This document shows, piece by piece, positions 34,606 through 41,703 of a DNA stretch of 64,000 nt. Under the pieces are notes generated by a model. The model made no database searches. It was not told the origin of the DNA and worked only from the letters and a program-made list of their open reading frames with translations. The stretch spans positions 2,418,001-2,482,000 of the forward strand of contig NZ_CP117880.1 in assembly GCF_028736175.1 (NCBI RefSeq). Reading direction: 5' to 3'. The position numbers and the translations under genes were made by a program. Each line of letters starts with the position of its first letter. Position 1 is the first letter of the stretch. The DNA is from Sphingobacterium oryzagri. Its GTDB lineage: Bacteria; Bacteroidota; Bacteroidia; Sphingobacteriales; Sphingobacteriaceae.

Positions 34606-36206
34606 TCGAGAAAAGACCTGATGATAAGGCAGATAAAAAACAGTTCAGTGTGCTAAGAGAAAAAGCCGAACAGCTTTTATTGAGCGATCCCGCTCGATTG
34701 CCAAAAGAAGGCGAAGTGGGCGTATTACTCGATGAGCTCGAGGTTTACGAACTGGAACTACAAATGCAAAACGAAGAGCTTAGACGTTCGCAAGAACTGT
34801 TGGAGCGCGAACGCGCTAAATTTGCTTCGCTCTTTGACGCGGCTCCGGTTGCCTACCTGGTTATTGACCAGACAGGCGTAATTACGTCGGTCAATCAACG
34901 TGCCCTTGATTTATTGGGCGTTCAGTTTTCTGGAGAAGTGCTTGGCAAGAACTTCTCGATGTTTATCGCAGTAGATTCTCATCAGCGTTACTATGCCTTA
35001 TTAAACGAAGTCGCTCAGTTTAATTCCCAAGCGCAACGAGAACTTAGAATGCTCTCTTCACAACAAACGGATTTATTTTTTCAAATTGATGCGGTTTGCC
35101 ACCATCATGAAGGGAGTGATGAGCCGCATTATTTTATGACCCTTACCGATATTACGCCTATACGGCTTGCGCAAAATAATTTGCAGGAAACGACAGACCG
35201 GTTCGCACAGACCTTGCAAGCGTCCCAGACAGGAACCTGGATGGTCAATCTATCCAGTCAACGTATTTATTTTGACGAATATGCGGCGCAGATATTGCAC
35301 TTGCCCAGCGAGCAAACCAATATTCCGATCACCGAACTGGCACAGCTCGTGATTGCAGAAGATCGTGCTAAACTGGATCTGCTTTATGAAGCGCATGCGC
35401 CCTTTTCAGAAATTGATATGGAACTTCGTTGTGCAATTTCACCCGACGAACGAATTACCTTATTGATTAAAGGTAAACAAGTGCAGCTGCCCGATAATAA
35501 AGAATATCTATCTGGCGTATTGGTCGATATTACAGCCAGAACACGCTATCAAGCGCACGAAGAAGAGAAGCGCAAGGCACAAGATCGTTTAATTCGTCGT
35601 AAATCTATTGAGGCGCAAGAGAAAGAGCGTGAAAGGATTAGTGCGGTACTGCATGACAGTGTTTGCCAAACGTTGTTTGGTATACGGTTTAATCTGAGTC
35701 ACCTGGGATTAGAAAACAGTAATTTATCTGGCGTTGCGCAAGTTCAGCAACTTATCGATCAGGCGATTGAAGAGTTACGTAGTTTATCGCACGAATTAAA
35801 CCCTTCTATCCTGCGTGACTTCGGGTTCGTAGCCGGTTTAGACGATATGGTTAAGCGGCTTTCCAGTTTCGGCTTTCAGGTTAAGACCAATGTTTCTAAA
35901 TTGGCGGATAAATTGCCTACTGAAATACAGCTTTATCTTTTCCGTATCATTCAGGAATTGCTTAATAATGTGATTCATCACTCTGGTTCGAACAAAGCGG
36001 ATGTTTCGTTGACTATCGAAAATAAAACTATTGCACTCCGTGTGCGCGATTATGGTGAAGGTATACGGCGCGAGTTAGAAGATGTTGCTAAACGCGGCAC
36101 AGGCTTGCGTACGATTATTAGTCGTGTCAATCTGCTCTCCGGAACGATCGAACTCGATTACCACAAAGGCGCTCGCTTCCGTGTCTGTATTCCAATAAAA
36201 ACTTAG
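34602..36206 (+). CDS. PAS sensor histidine kinase, HisKA_3 (NarL/DesK) type
   Basis: 534 residues, starting in a 4-base overlap with the CheB-CheR gene. An N-terminal coiled coil (about 45-80, DELEVYELELQMQNEELRRS) leads into PAS domains at about 80-190 and 200-310. The dimerisation/phospho-acceptor block ERERISAVLHDSVCQTLFGI is near residues 347-366, with the His of LHD. HATPase_c runs from about 435 to the end (IIQELLNNVIHHS, RDYGEGI, GTGLRTI). Such kinases normally feed a NarL-type regulator; none is adjacent, but a PAS-LuxR gene lies about 3.4 kb downstream. Soluble, so input is cytoplasmic or comes from the fused neighbour. Confidence 0.9.
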   Translation: MIEKRPDDKADKKQFSVLREKAEQLLLSDPARLPKEGEVGVLLDELEVYELELQMQNEELRRSQELLERERAKFASLFDAAPVAYLVIDQTGVITSVNQRALDLLGVQFSGEVLGKNFSMFIAVDSHQRYYALLNEVAQFNSQAQRELRMLSSQQTDLFFQIDAVCHHHEGSDEPHYFMTLTDITPIRLAQNNLQETTDRFAQTLQASQTGTWMVNLSSQRIYFDEYAAQILHLPSEQTNIPITELAQLVIAEDRAKLDLLYEAHAPFSEIDMELRCAISPDERITLLIKGKQVQLPDNKEYLSGVLVDITARTRYQAHEEEKRKAQDRLIRRKSIEAQEKERERISAVLHDSVCQTLFGIRFNLSHLGLENSNLSGVAQVQQLIDQAIEELRSLSHELNPSILRDFGFVAGLDDMVKRLSSFGFQVKTNVSKLADKLPTEIQLYLFRIIQELLNNVIHHSGSNKADVSLTIENKTIALRVRDYGEGIRRELEDVAKRGTGLRTIISRVNLLSGTIELDYHKGARFRVCIPIKT

Positions 36207-36217
36207 TAGCAAAGCGC

Positions 36218-37234
36218 ATGGAAAATAAAGACATCAACCATATCATTGTTATCGGAGCTTCGGCAGGCGGTCTGTCGGCCGTCGAAAGTCTTTTATCATC
36301 CGTTCCCGCAACTATCGATGCCGCGCTGTTTATTGTTATTCATCTCAGTAAAAATGCAAGGCAAGACAATATTCTTTCTATTCTTAAAAGACAAAGCAAC
36401 TGGCCACTGCAAATTCCGAAAAACGGAACGATAGTAACGCGTGGCGTCGCTTATCTGGCGCCGATAGACTGCCACATGATGCTCAGCGATGGACATATTA
36501 TGGTTTCTGGCGGCGCTATGGAAAACCATTACCGCCCATCAATCGATGTACTTTTTCGAACGGCGGCCGCTACCTACAGTTCTTGTGTGATCGGCATTAT
36601 CTTATCCGGTCTTCTAGACGATGGTGTCTCGGGCATGTCGGCAATTAAAAGTGCTGGCGGTGTTTGCATTGTACAAGATCCAGATGAAGCGGATTATGCG
36701 GAAATGGCCGTCAATGTATTAAAACAGACCGATGTAGATTATCAAGTACCGTTAAGCGACATCGCGTATATCTTAGCTGATATTTCGTCACGTGGCGATT
36801 GCGATCCGGCCGCTATCCCCGATCAGTTGCGGAAAGAAGCGGATATCACGATACGCAGAGCGACGAACTATGCGGATACCGATAAATTGGGATCGCCGAC
36901 CATGTTTACCTGTCCCGATTGTGGCGGTATGCTTACCAAGATAGAGGGCGAGACCACGGCGCGCTATCGTTGTTACACCGGACATGTTTTTTCTGAACAG
37001 TTTTTAGAAGAACAATATCTTCTAAAAACTGAAGAAACCCTTTGGGTAGCTATGCGGATGATGGAAGAGCGCCGAAACTTTTTGGGAAGTCTCGAACGGA
37101 AATTCGGCACACAGGGGCCAACGGCAAAGGAACGAAAAGAACGTGTAATCGAGCTGGAAAAACATATCACACATCTTAAAGTGATGTTGGCCAACTTTGG
37201 AACGCCTATATCCCTTCGTGGAAACAGCGACTAG
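36218..37234 (+). CDS. Stand-alone CheB methylesterase with a C-terminal zinc-ribbon-like module
   Basis: 338 residues, 11 bases after the kinase gene. The CheB catalytic triad is intact: Ser15 in VIGASAGG, His42 in VIHLS, Asp134/135 in LSGLLDDG. There is no N-terminal receiver domain, unlike chemotaxis CheB. Residues about 228-260 add a likely metal site, C-P-D-C (232-235) with CYTGH (Cys252, His256), followed by a helical tail (about 258-325) of charged residues. This CheB plus tail type is common in soil bacteria near CheR fusions; it may take methyl groups off glutamates put on by the adjacent CheR. Substrate unknown. Confidence 0.9.
   Translation: MENKDINHIIVIGASAGGLSAVESLLSSVPATIDAALFIVIHLSKNARQDNILSILKRQSNWPLQIPKNGTIVTRGVAYLAPIDCHMMLSDGHIMVSGGAMENHYRPSIDVLFRTAAATYSSCVIGIILSGLLDDGVSGMSAIKSAGGVCIVQDPDEADYAEMAVNVLKQTDVDYQVPLSDIAYILADISSRGDCDPAAIPDQLRKEADITIRRATNYADTDKLGSPTMFTCPDCGGMLTKIEGETTARYRCYTGHVFSEQFLEEQYLLKTEETLWVAMRMMEERRNFLGSLERKFGTQGPTAKERKERVIELEKHITHLKVMLANFGTPISLRGNSD
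36998..37031. repeat. Perfect 14-bp inverted repeat inside the CheB gene
   Basis: CAGTTTTTAGAAGA (36998-37011), loop ACAATA, TCTTCTAAAAACTG (37018-37031). It is fully inside coding sequence for EQFLEEQYLLKTEE, so it may affect mRNA folding. Confidence 0.7.
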
Positions 37235-37250
37235 TCGCATGTTTTTATAC

Positions 37251-39134
37251 TTAGTTTTCGGTGTTAAGTTCGAAATAAAATAAAGAACCTTTGCCCAGCG
37301 TGCTTTCGACTTGTATGCGGCTACCGTGATCATTAAGAATTTCGGACACGATATAAAGTCCGATTCCAAAGCCAGCAACATGGTAACCCGGCGGATTATC
37401 CACCCGATAAAAGCGTTCAAAAAGGCGTTTTTGATCGGTTTCGCTGATGCCGATACCAAAATCTTGTACAAAAATGGTCACTTTGCCTTCCGATTTGGTA
37501 AATCCTACTTTTATTTTTTCGCTATCAGGCGCATATTTTGTGGCGTTGCTGATTAAATTTATTAAAACTTGCCCAATCTTTTCCCGATCGGCTCGTAAGT
37601 TAACCGCCTCCGGCATGTGCAGTTCAACAGTATAGCGCCTTGTTAATGGGCTGATATCGGCAAGTACCTCCGTTATCAGCGTGTTCAAATTAAACGTTTC
37701 CGTATGTAAACTTGTTTTGCCATCATCCATTTTTGCTAACTCTAAGAAATCTTTGATGAGCGCCTTCATCTTCTTTGCTTGATGATCTATTTTAGTGGCT
37801 GCTTGCAAAACGAAGTCTTTCGGTTCGTCTGCTGCCCGCTTACTAAGCAATTGCGCGTAGGTCATAATGGTGCTTAGCGGTGTTTTCAACTCATGGCTCA
37901 CCATCGAGACAAAATCATTTTTCCGCTGCTCTTCTCGTTTTTTTTCCGTGATATCTCGTGCAATCTTGGATACGCCGATAAAGTTACCTTCCGAATCGTG
38001 TATCGGCGACAACGTTAGCGAAACATCCAGGAGCCGCCCGTCCTTCGTCAACAGTTTTGTTTCGTATTGCTCGACACGCTCGCCGGCTTTAACCCGCTCC
38101 ATAAAAATGCTTTTCTCCTGCAAAAGATCTTCCGGATAGATTTTCAGAATAGATTCCCCGATCATTTCGGACGCTTCAAACCCAAACATGCGCTGTGCAG
38201 AATTATTCCAGCTAGAAATGATGCCTTCCAGCGATTTTCCGACAACAGCATCATAAGAGGAGTCGATTATGGCCGCCAGCTCTGCGCGTTTAATATCTGC
38301 CTGTTTAGCGTCGGTCACATCCAGCATCGTGCCGGTGATTGATTTCGCCCGGTCGTACGAATCAAATTCCACCAATCCCTGGCAGCGAATCCAACGCAAT
38401 TCCTGGTTATCTATCCTGCGTATACGATAGGTCACATCATAGCGATGTTCGGAACCATCAGCCATCGCCAAATCCAACTCCCGCTCTACCCGCGCGCGAT
38501 CTTCGGGAGCAATAGCGTTTAAAAACCGATCTACGCCCGCCAATGTTAAATCTTCTTCCTGCAGTCCAAGTATCTTTTTGCTCTCTGCAGACCAAAAAAC
38601 CTGATTATTCTTTTTATTCCATTCCCAAATTCCCAAATTTGCTGCCTCAATAGCCATCTTCAAGCGAGCCTCACTCAATTCATATTCTTGTAATAATTCA
38701 TTTCGCTTAAATTGCTCTTCGACGATCGCCGTGACATCACGTGTGAAACAACGCGTGTGCACAAATTCACCGCCTTTATGCAATACATTCGAATTGATCA
38801 ACACATACTTGATTGTGCCGTCTTTACATAATAGCCTGGCTGGGTAATTAGTAAGTGTTTCATTATTTAACAAACGACTTAAAATATCTTCGATAACCGC
38901 TTTGTCGGCATGAAACTTGGTAATAGAGTGGCCAATGTACTCATCGGCGCGATAGCCTAACGTGTTTAGTTCGGCTTGGTTTGCCCACGTAATAATGCCG
39001 CTAGAATCTACCCAATGTAGCGGCAAAGCTCCATTTTCGATAAAATCTGATAGTTCTTCTACCCTATCTTTCAACTCTCCATTTTCGGCTTCAAGCTGTT
39101 GTATCTTTTTAGTAAGCGTCCTGTTGTCTATCAT
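37251..39134 (-). CDS. Soluble PAS sensor histidine kinase
   Basis: 627 residues. A short N-terminal coiled coil (TKKIQQLEAENGELKDRVEE) is followed by three PAS domains (about 30-140, 150-275, 282-400; the second and third with PAC motifs such as ITGTMLDVTDAKQ and ISKIARDITEKK). HisKA has VSMVSHELKTPLSTIMTYAQ (His near 411); HATPase_c has QVLINLISNATKYAP, DFGIGISETDQKRLFERFYR and GFGIGLYIV. No membrane segment. It converges with the CheB gene (16 bases apart) and has no response regulator next to it. Confidence 0.92.
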   Translation of the reverse strand: MIDNRTLTKKIQQLEAENGELKDRVEELSDFIENGALPLHWVDSSGIITWANQAELNTLGYRADEYIGHSITKFHADKAVIEDILSRLLNNETLTNYPARLLCKDGTIKYVLINSNVLHKGGEFVHTRCFTRDVTAIVEEQFKRNELLQEYELSEARLKMAIEAANLGIWEWNKKNNQVFWSAESKKILGLQEEDLTLAGVDRFLNAIAPEDRARVERELDLAMADGSEHRYDVTYRIRRIDNQELRWIRCQGLVEFDSYDRAKSITGTMLDVTDAKQADIKRAELAAIIDSSYDAVVGKSLEGIISSWNNSAQRMFGFEASEMIGESILKIYPEDLLQEKSIFMERVKAGERVEQYETKLLTKDGRLLDVSLTLSPIHDSEGNFIGVSKIARDITEKKREEQRKNDFVSMVSHELKTPLSTIMTYAQLLSKRAADEPKDFVLQAATKIDHQAKKMKALIKDFLELAKMDDGKTSLHTETFNLNTLITEVLADISPLTRRYTVELHMPEAVNLRADREKIGQVLINLISNATKYAPDSEKIKVGFTKSEGKVTIFVQDFGIGISETDQKRLFERFYRVDNPPGYHVAGFGIGLYIVSEILNDHGSRIQVESTLGKGSLFYFELNTEN

Positions 39135-39177
39135 AATAAATTATAGAAGCATGGTTAAATCGGGTAATAATTCTCTA

Positions 39178-39185
39178 CAAATATA
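39178..39185 (-). promoter_or_regulatory. Candidate -7 box of the PAS kinase gene
   Basis: TATATTTG on the minus strand, a full TAnnTTTG match, 44 bases before the ATG at 39134. Confidence 0.4.
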
Positions 39186-39435
39186 GTAAATGTAGCAGGC
39201 TTAAGAAAGCAACATGACGTTTACCTGATAGATTTTTTTCAGCAGGCAACTGTTTTCCATCCGCGTAAAAAAATACGCCGGCATATTGCCCACGCACATC
39301 ATTAAATAACGACGTTTTCTAGCTGCACATGGCTATTTTTTCTTACTCGAAGACCACCTGTCAACGTGTTTGTATTTTGAAATAATCGATAACGGTTTTG
39401 TTTTTAAAAGCTGATGCATACAGCCGAGTCATCAC
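39186..39435. other. Intergenic stretch without a recognised gene
   Basis: Left part of the spacer between the divergent PAS kinase and PAS-LuxR genes. No coding frame was supported. An ATG-initiated extension of the LuxR-gene frame begins at 39398 but runs through a hairpin terminator and has no PAS-like sequence. Confidence 0.4.
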
Positions 39436-39480
39436 GCCAGGCAAGGCTATCGCCTTGAGTTTTACAACTGCCTGGCTTTT
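39436..39480 (+). terminator. Terminator-like nested hairpin upstream of the PAS-LuxR gene
   Basis: Outer stem GCCAGGCA / TGCCTGGC (39436-39443, 39469-39476) followed by TTTT, with inner stem AAGGC-TATC-GCCTT (39443-39456). No plus-strand gene lies upstream, so it could be a leader attenuator or the end of a small RNA. Confidence 0.45.
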
Positions 39481-39555
39481 GCTAGGTAAAAACTACGTAA
39501 GAACGCTCGTTGCTGCCAGAAAAAAACAGAAATACCTGCTAGTGACTAGCGCAGA

Positions 39556-39578
39556 TTTCGTACGTTTTCGTACGTTTG
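39556..39578 (+). promoter_or_regulatory. Tandem 10-bp repeat overlapping a -7 box
   Basis: TTTCGTACGT occurs twice head to tail (39556-39565, 39566-39575), each with the palindrome CGTACG. The second copy merges into TACGTTTG (39571-39578), a full TAnnTTTG box. Its placement directly before ATGs at 39581 and 39587 suggests a very short or absent leader and a possible regulator site. Confidence 0.4.
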
Positions 39579-39580
39579 TG

Positions 39581-40072
39581 ATGGTTATGAAAATTTACAA
39601 CAAAAATATCTATTGGCAAAAGCTGATAGATAATGAAAATTCAAACACGCGTTCTCATTCTTCTGTGGAAGGAATAATAGACACTTACCATTACATCTTT
39701 AATTGCGCTAACAATACCATTGATTATGTGTCTGACACGTTTGAGTTTGTTACGGGCCGCAAAAAAAGCAGGTTTTCGATCAGCACTTTTCTTGATATGA
39801 TTCATCCGGACGATATCGAACATTATTTTTTATGTGAAGAACGCAGTCAGCAATTCAGCAATAGCCTCTCCTTTGGCGAGCATTTTAGATACCGCATGGA
39901 CTATGCTTACCGCATACAGAAACAAGACGGAAGCTATATGACTATTCGGCAGCAACGTCAGGCTATTGATATCAATGCACAAGGACATCTAACAAAACAT
40001 GTATCATGCATCAAAAAATTCAGGAAGTGCCGGGATTGCCCATCAACGACTATTATGTTTTTGATAAGGTAA
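39581..40072 (+). CDS. PAS-domain part of a PAS-LuxR regulator, frameshifted from its HTH
   Basis: 163 residues from the ATG at 39581 (an ATG two codons later is equally possible). The body is a PAS/PAC domain (VEGIIDTYHYIFNCANNTID, FLDMIHPDDIEHYF, FRYRMDYAYRIQKQDGSYMT, DINAQGHLTKHVSCI). After about residue 145 the sequence stops looking like protein (KKFRKCRDCPSTTIMFLIR) and ends. The true continuation is in the -1 frame from about 40006, where a LuxR-type HTH follows. The switch falls on six A at 40013-40018. This is either a mutation, a homopolymer sequencing error, or slippage that joins the two frames. Confidence 0.7.
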   Translation: MVMKIYNKNIYWQKLIDNENSNTRSHSSVEGIIDTYHYIFNCANNTIDYVSDTFEFVTGRKKSRFSISTFLDMIHPDDIEHYFLCEERSQQFSNSLSFGEHFRYRMDYAYRIQKQDGSYMTIRQQRQAIDINAQGHLTKHVSCIKKFRKCRDCPSTTIMFLIR

Positions 40073-40311
40073 AAAATGAATTGGTTGACACGAATAATGT
40101 GTTTAATCTGACGAAAAGGGAACAGCATATTTTTGACCTCATTCGCGACGGATTAAGCAGTAACGAAATAGCCGATAAGTTAAACCTCAGTCGACACACG
40201 GTGGATACGCACCGAAAGAATATCCTGAAGCGCACCAACACGAAAAATTTCTTTGCGCTGCAAATGAAATTCAACAGCGTGAACGAATCGATGACGAGTT
40301 TAGCGCGTTGA
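40006..40311 (+). CDS. LuxR-type HTH part of the PAS-LuxR regulator (-1 frame)
   Basis: 101 residues. The first 35 form a linker (IQEVPGLPINDYYVFDKVKN). Residues about 38-95 are a GerE/LuxR helix-turn-helix: LTKREQHIFDLIRDGLSSNE then IADKLNLSRHTVDTHRKNIL. The combination PAS + linker + LuxR HTH is a standard one-protein regulator in Bacteroidota. The HTH frame overlaps the PAS frame by 67 bases and is offset by -1, so intact function needs an extra A in the A6 tract or frameshifting. Independent start at the ATG at 40006 would give a DNA-binding domain without sensor. Confidence 0.75.
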   Translation: MHQKIQEVPGLPINDYYVFDKVKNELVDTNNVFNLTKREQHIFDLIRDGLSSNEIADKLNLSRHTVDTHRKNILKRTNTKNFFALQMKFNSVNESMTSLAR

Positions 40312-40331
40312 TCACGACGAAACAAGATGAA

Positions 40332-40387
40332 AACGACAAGATGAAAAAGGCCGCAAATTATCTTGCGGCCTTTTTCATCTTGTCGTT
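40332..40387. terminator. 25-bp perfect hairpin between convergent genes (bidirectional terminator)
   Basis: Arms 40332-40356 and 40363-40387 are exact reverse complements, loop ATTATC; the core is AAAAAGGCCGCAA / TTGCGGCCTTTTT. It closes the LuxR gene and the DUF4374 gene. Confidence 0.88.
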
Positions 40388-40402
40388 ATTTTTTGCATCA
40401 TG

Positions 40403-41668
40403 TTAATATGTAAACCGCAATAGCGCGTTTACATCAGTAGCTTCTATAACAAGGCCTTTCTGAACTTGCGAAGTTGCTGGATCAAGCACATAAACCGTCG
40501 GATGTTCGCTGGTGGTGGTTATAGGAATATAAGCCTTTCCATTTTCGATTAACGGATCGCCAACTGATGAAATGGTACCCAAAGCAGGAAATCCCGCGCT
40601 AGCGCTCAACCAACTGAGGCTTCGGTTAGCTGTGTTCAACACAGCATAATTTGTTGCTACGCTTAAAGCAGTTGGGTTACCCGTTGTGTTGTAAAACTCC
40701 AGGAGGAAGTAGTTGTCGCTGATGTACCAAACACGTCTAAACTTATAGCCGCCAGACAATTGTTGAATGTTGACATAGAAATCTGGGTCAAAGCTTGTCG
40801 CGCCATTTCTAATGCGGATAACGCCGGCAGGTTTTGTTGTGGTGCTTTCAAAGGCACCAGAAAACACATACACATCGTTGTTTGGCCCTTTAGTGATCTG
40901 CGAAAACAGTCGTGATCGCATTCTGCCTGTGGAATAGCTTATTCTGTTGTCGCGGAAAATACGTTTAACGCGGAGATCAGCGTCAAACAAAGCCACCCAT
41001 ACACTATCTGGATAAGTAATTCTTCCCAAACCGTTTGTAGCCGGTGCAGCGGATGCGCTGGAAAGAAGTGCTGAAGTGTAAAAATCGCCGTTACCACCAT
41101 CAACGATACCCGAAAAGACCGCATAATCACCGTTGCCCGTGAAGTTAGACGTTCTTATCGTTCTGGTTGCAAGGTTGTTATTATTAGCAAGGTCAATAAA
41201 GGTAAAAGAAGATACGGTGTCGCCTGCGGTTGAGCGAATAGCGCCCACGGATGTCACAATGTATTTGTCAAAATCACCGTACGTTGTAAATCTCGAGGTT
41301 ATTTGAAAGTCAGATCCTTTTTTTACCAATTGGCCATTTGCGTTAAGCCCGTAAGCCAAGCCCACGCCAGGATCGCCTTGTGCATAAATTAATCCTGTTG
41401 CTGTCGATTGTTGGTTATTATACACCCAGGTGTAATCGCTAGCGACTTCAATTCCGTTACCTCTGATCGAAATTTGTCCTGATGTCAGATTGTCGGTCGT
41501 TAGTAAGTAACTTCCATCTGCGGATGTAGCAGAGATAAAATATTTAGATCCACCTTCGGCTTCCGGTTCTTCCGTTCCTCCACCGGGACTTTTACTACAG
41601 CCTACCGCGAAGAATACCGCTGCGCCCCACAGCATGGATGATTTCATTAAGTTAGCATAAACGTTCAT
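40403..41668 (-). CDS. DUF4374 surface lipoprotein, XusB-like
   Basis: 421 residues. A signal sequence with lipobox (AAVFFAVGCSKSPGGG) predicts a lipoprotein, probably surface exposed. The rest is a repetitive beta-rich chain starting KYFISATSADGSYLLTTDNL, the typical DUF4374 opening, and suggests a beta-propeller. In Bacteroides thetaiotaomicron the DUF4374 lipoprotein XusB binds xenosiderophores such as enterobactin for the TonB receptor XusA (known from that species). Here the gene directly follows a TonB receptor gene (35 bases), the same pairing. No PepSY membrane protein (XusC) is present. The ligand is unknown. Confidence 0.85.
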   Translation of the reverse strand: MNVYANLMKSSMLWGAAVFFAVGCSKSPGGGTEEPEAEGGSKYFISATSADGSYLLTTDNLTSGQISIRGNGIEVASDYTWVYNNQQSTATGLIYAQGDPGVGLAYGLNANGQLVKKGSDFQITSRFTTYGDFDKYIVTSVGAIRSTAGDTVSSFTFIDLANNNNLATRTIRTSNFTGNGDYAVFSGIVDGGNGDFYTSALLSSASAAPATNGLGRITYPDSVWVALFDADLRVKRIFRDNRISYSTGRMRSRLFSQITKGPNNDVYVFSGAFESTTTKPAGVIRIRNGATSFDPDFYVNIQQLSGGYKFRRVWYISDNYFLLEFYNTTGNPTALSVATNYAVLNTANRSLSWLSASAGFPALGTISSVGDPLIENGKAYIPITTTSEHPTVYVLDPATSQVQKGLVIEATDVNALLRFTY

Positions 41669-41703
41669 CGTATAAAAAATTAAGTAAAAATTATAATATT
41701 GAT

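Noticed and set aside
36998..37031. Inverted repeat in CheB considered as an insertion-element end or terminator
   Set aside because: Fully inside an intact conserved coding sequence, with no target-site duplication.
39398..39580. Upstream extension of the PAS-LuxR gene to an ATG at 39398
   Set aside because: The added 61 residues are not PAS-like and are read from a terminator hairpin and the tandem repeat/promoter box.
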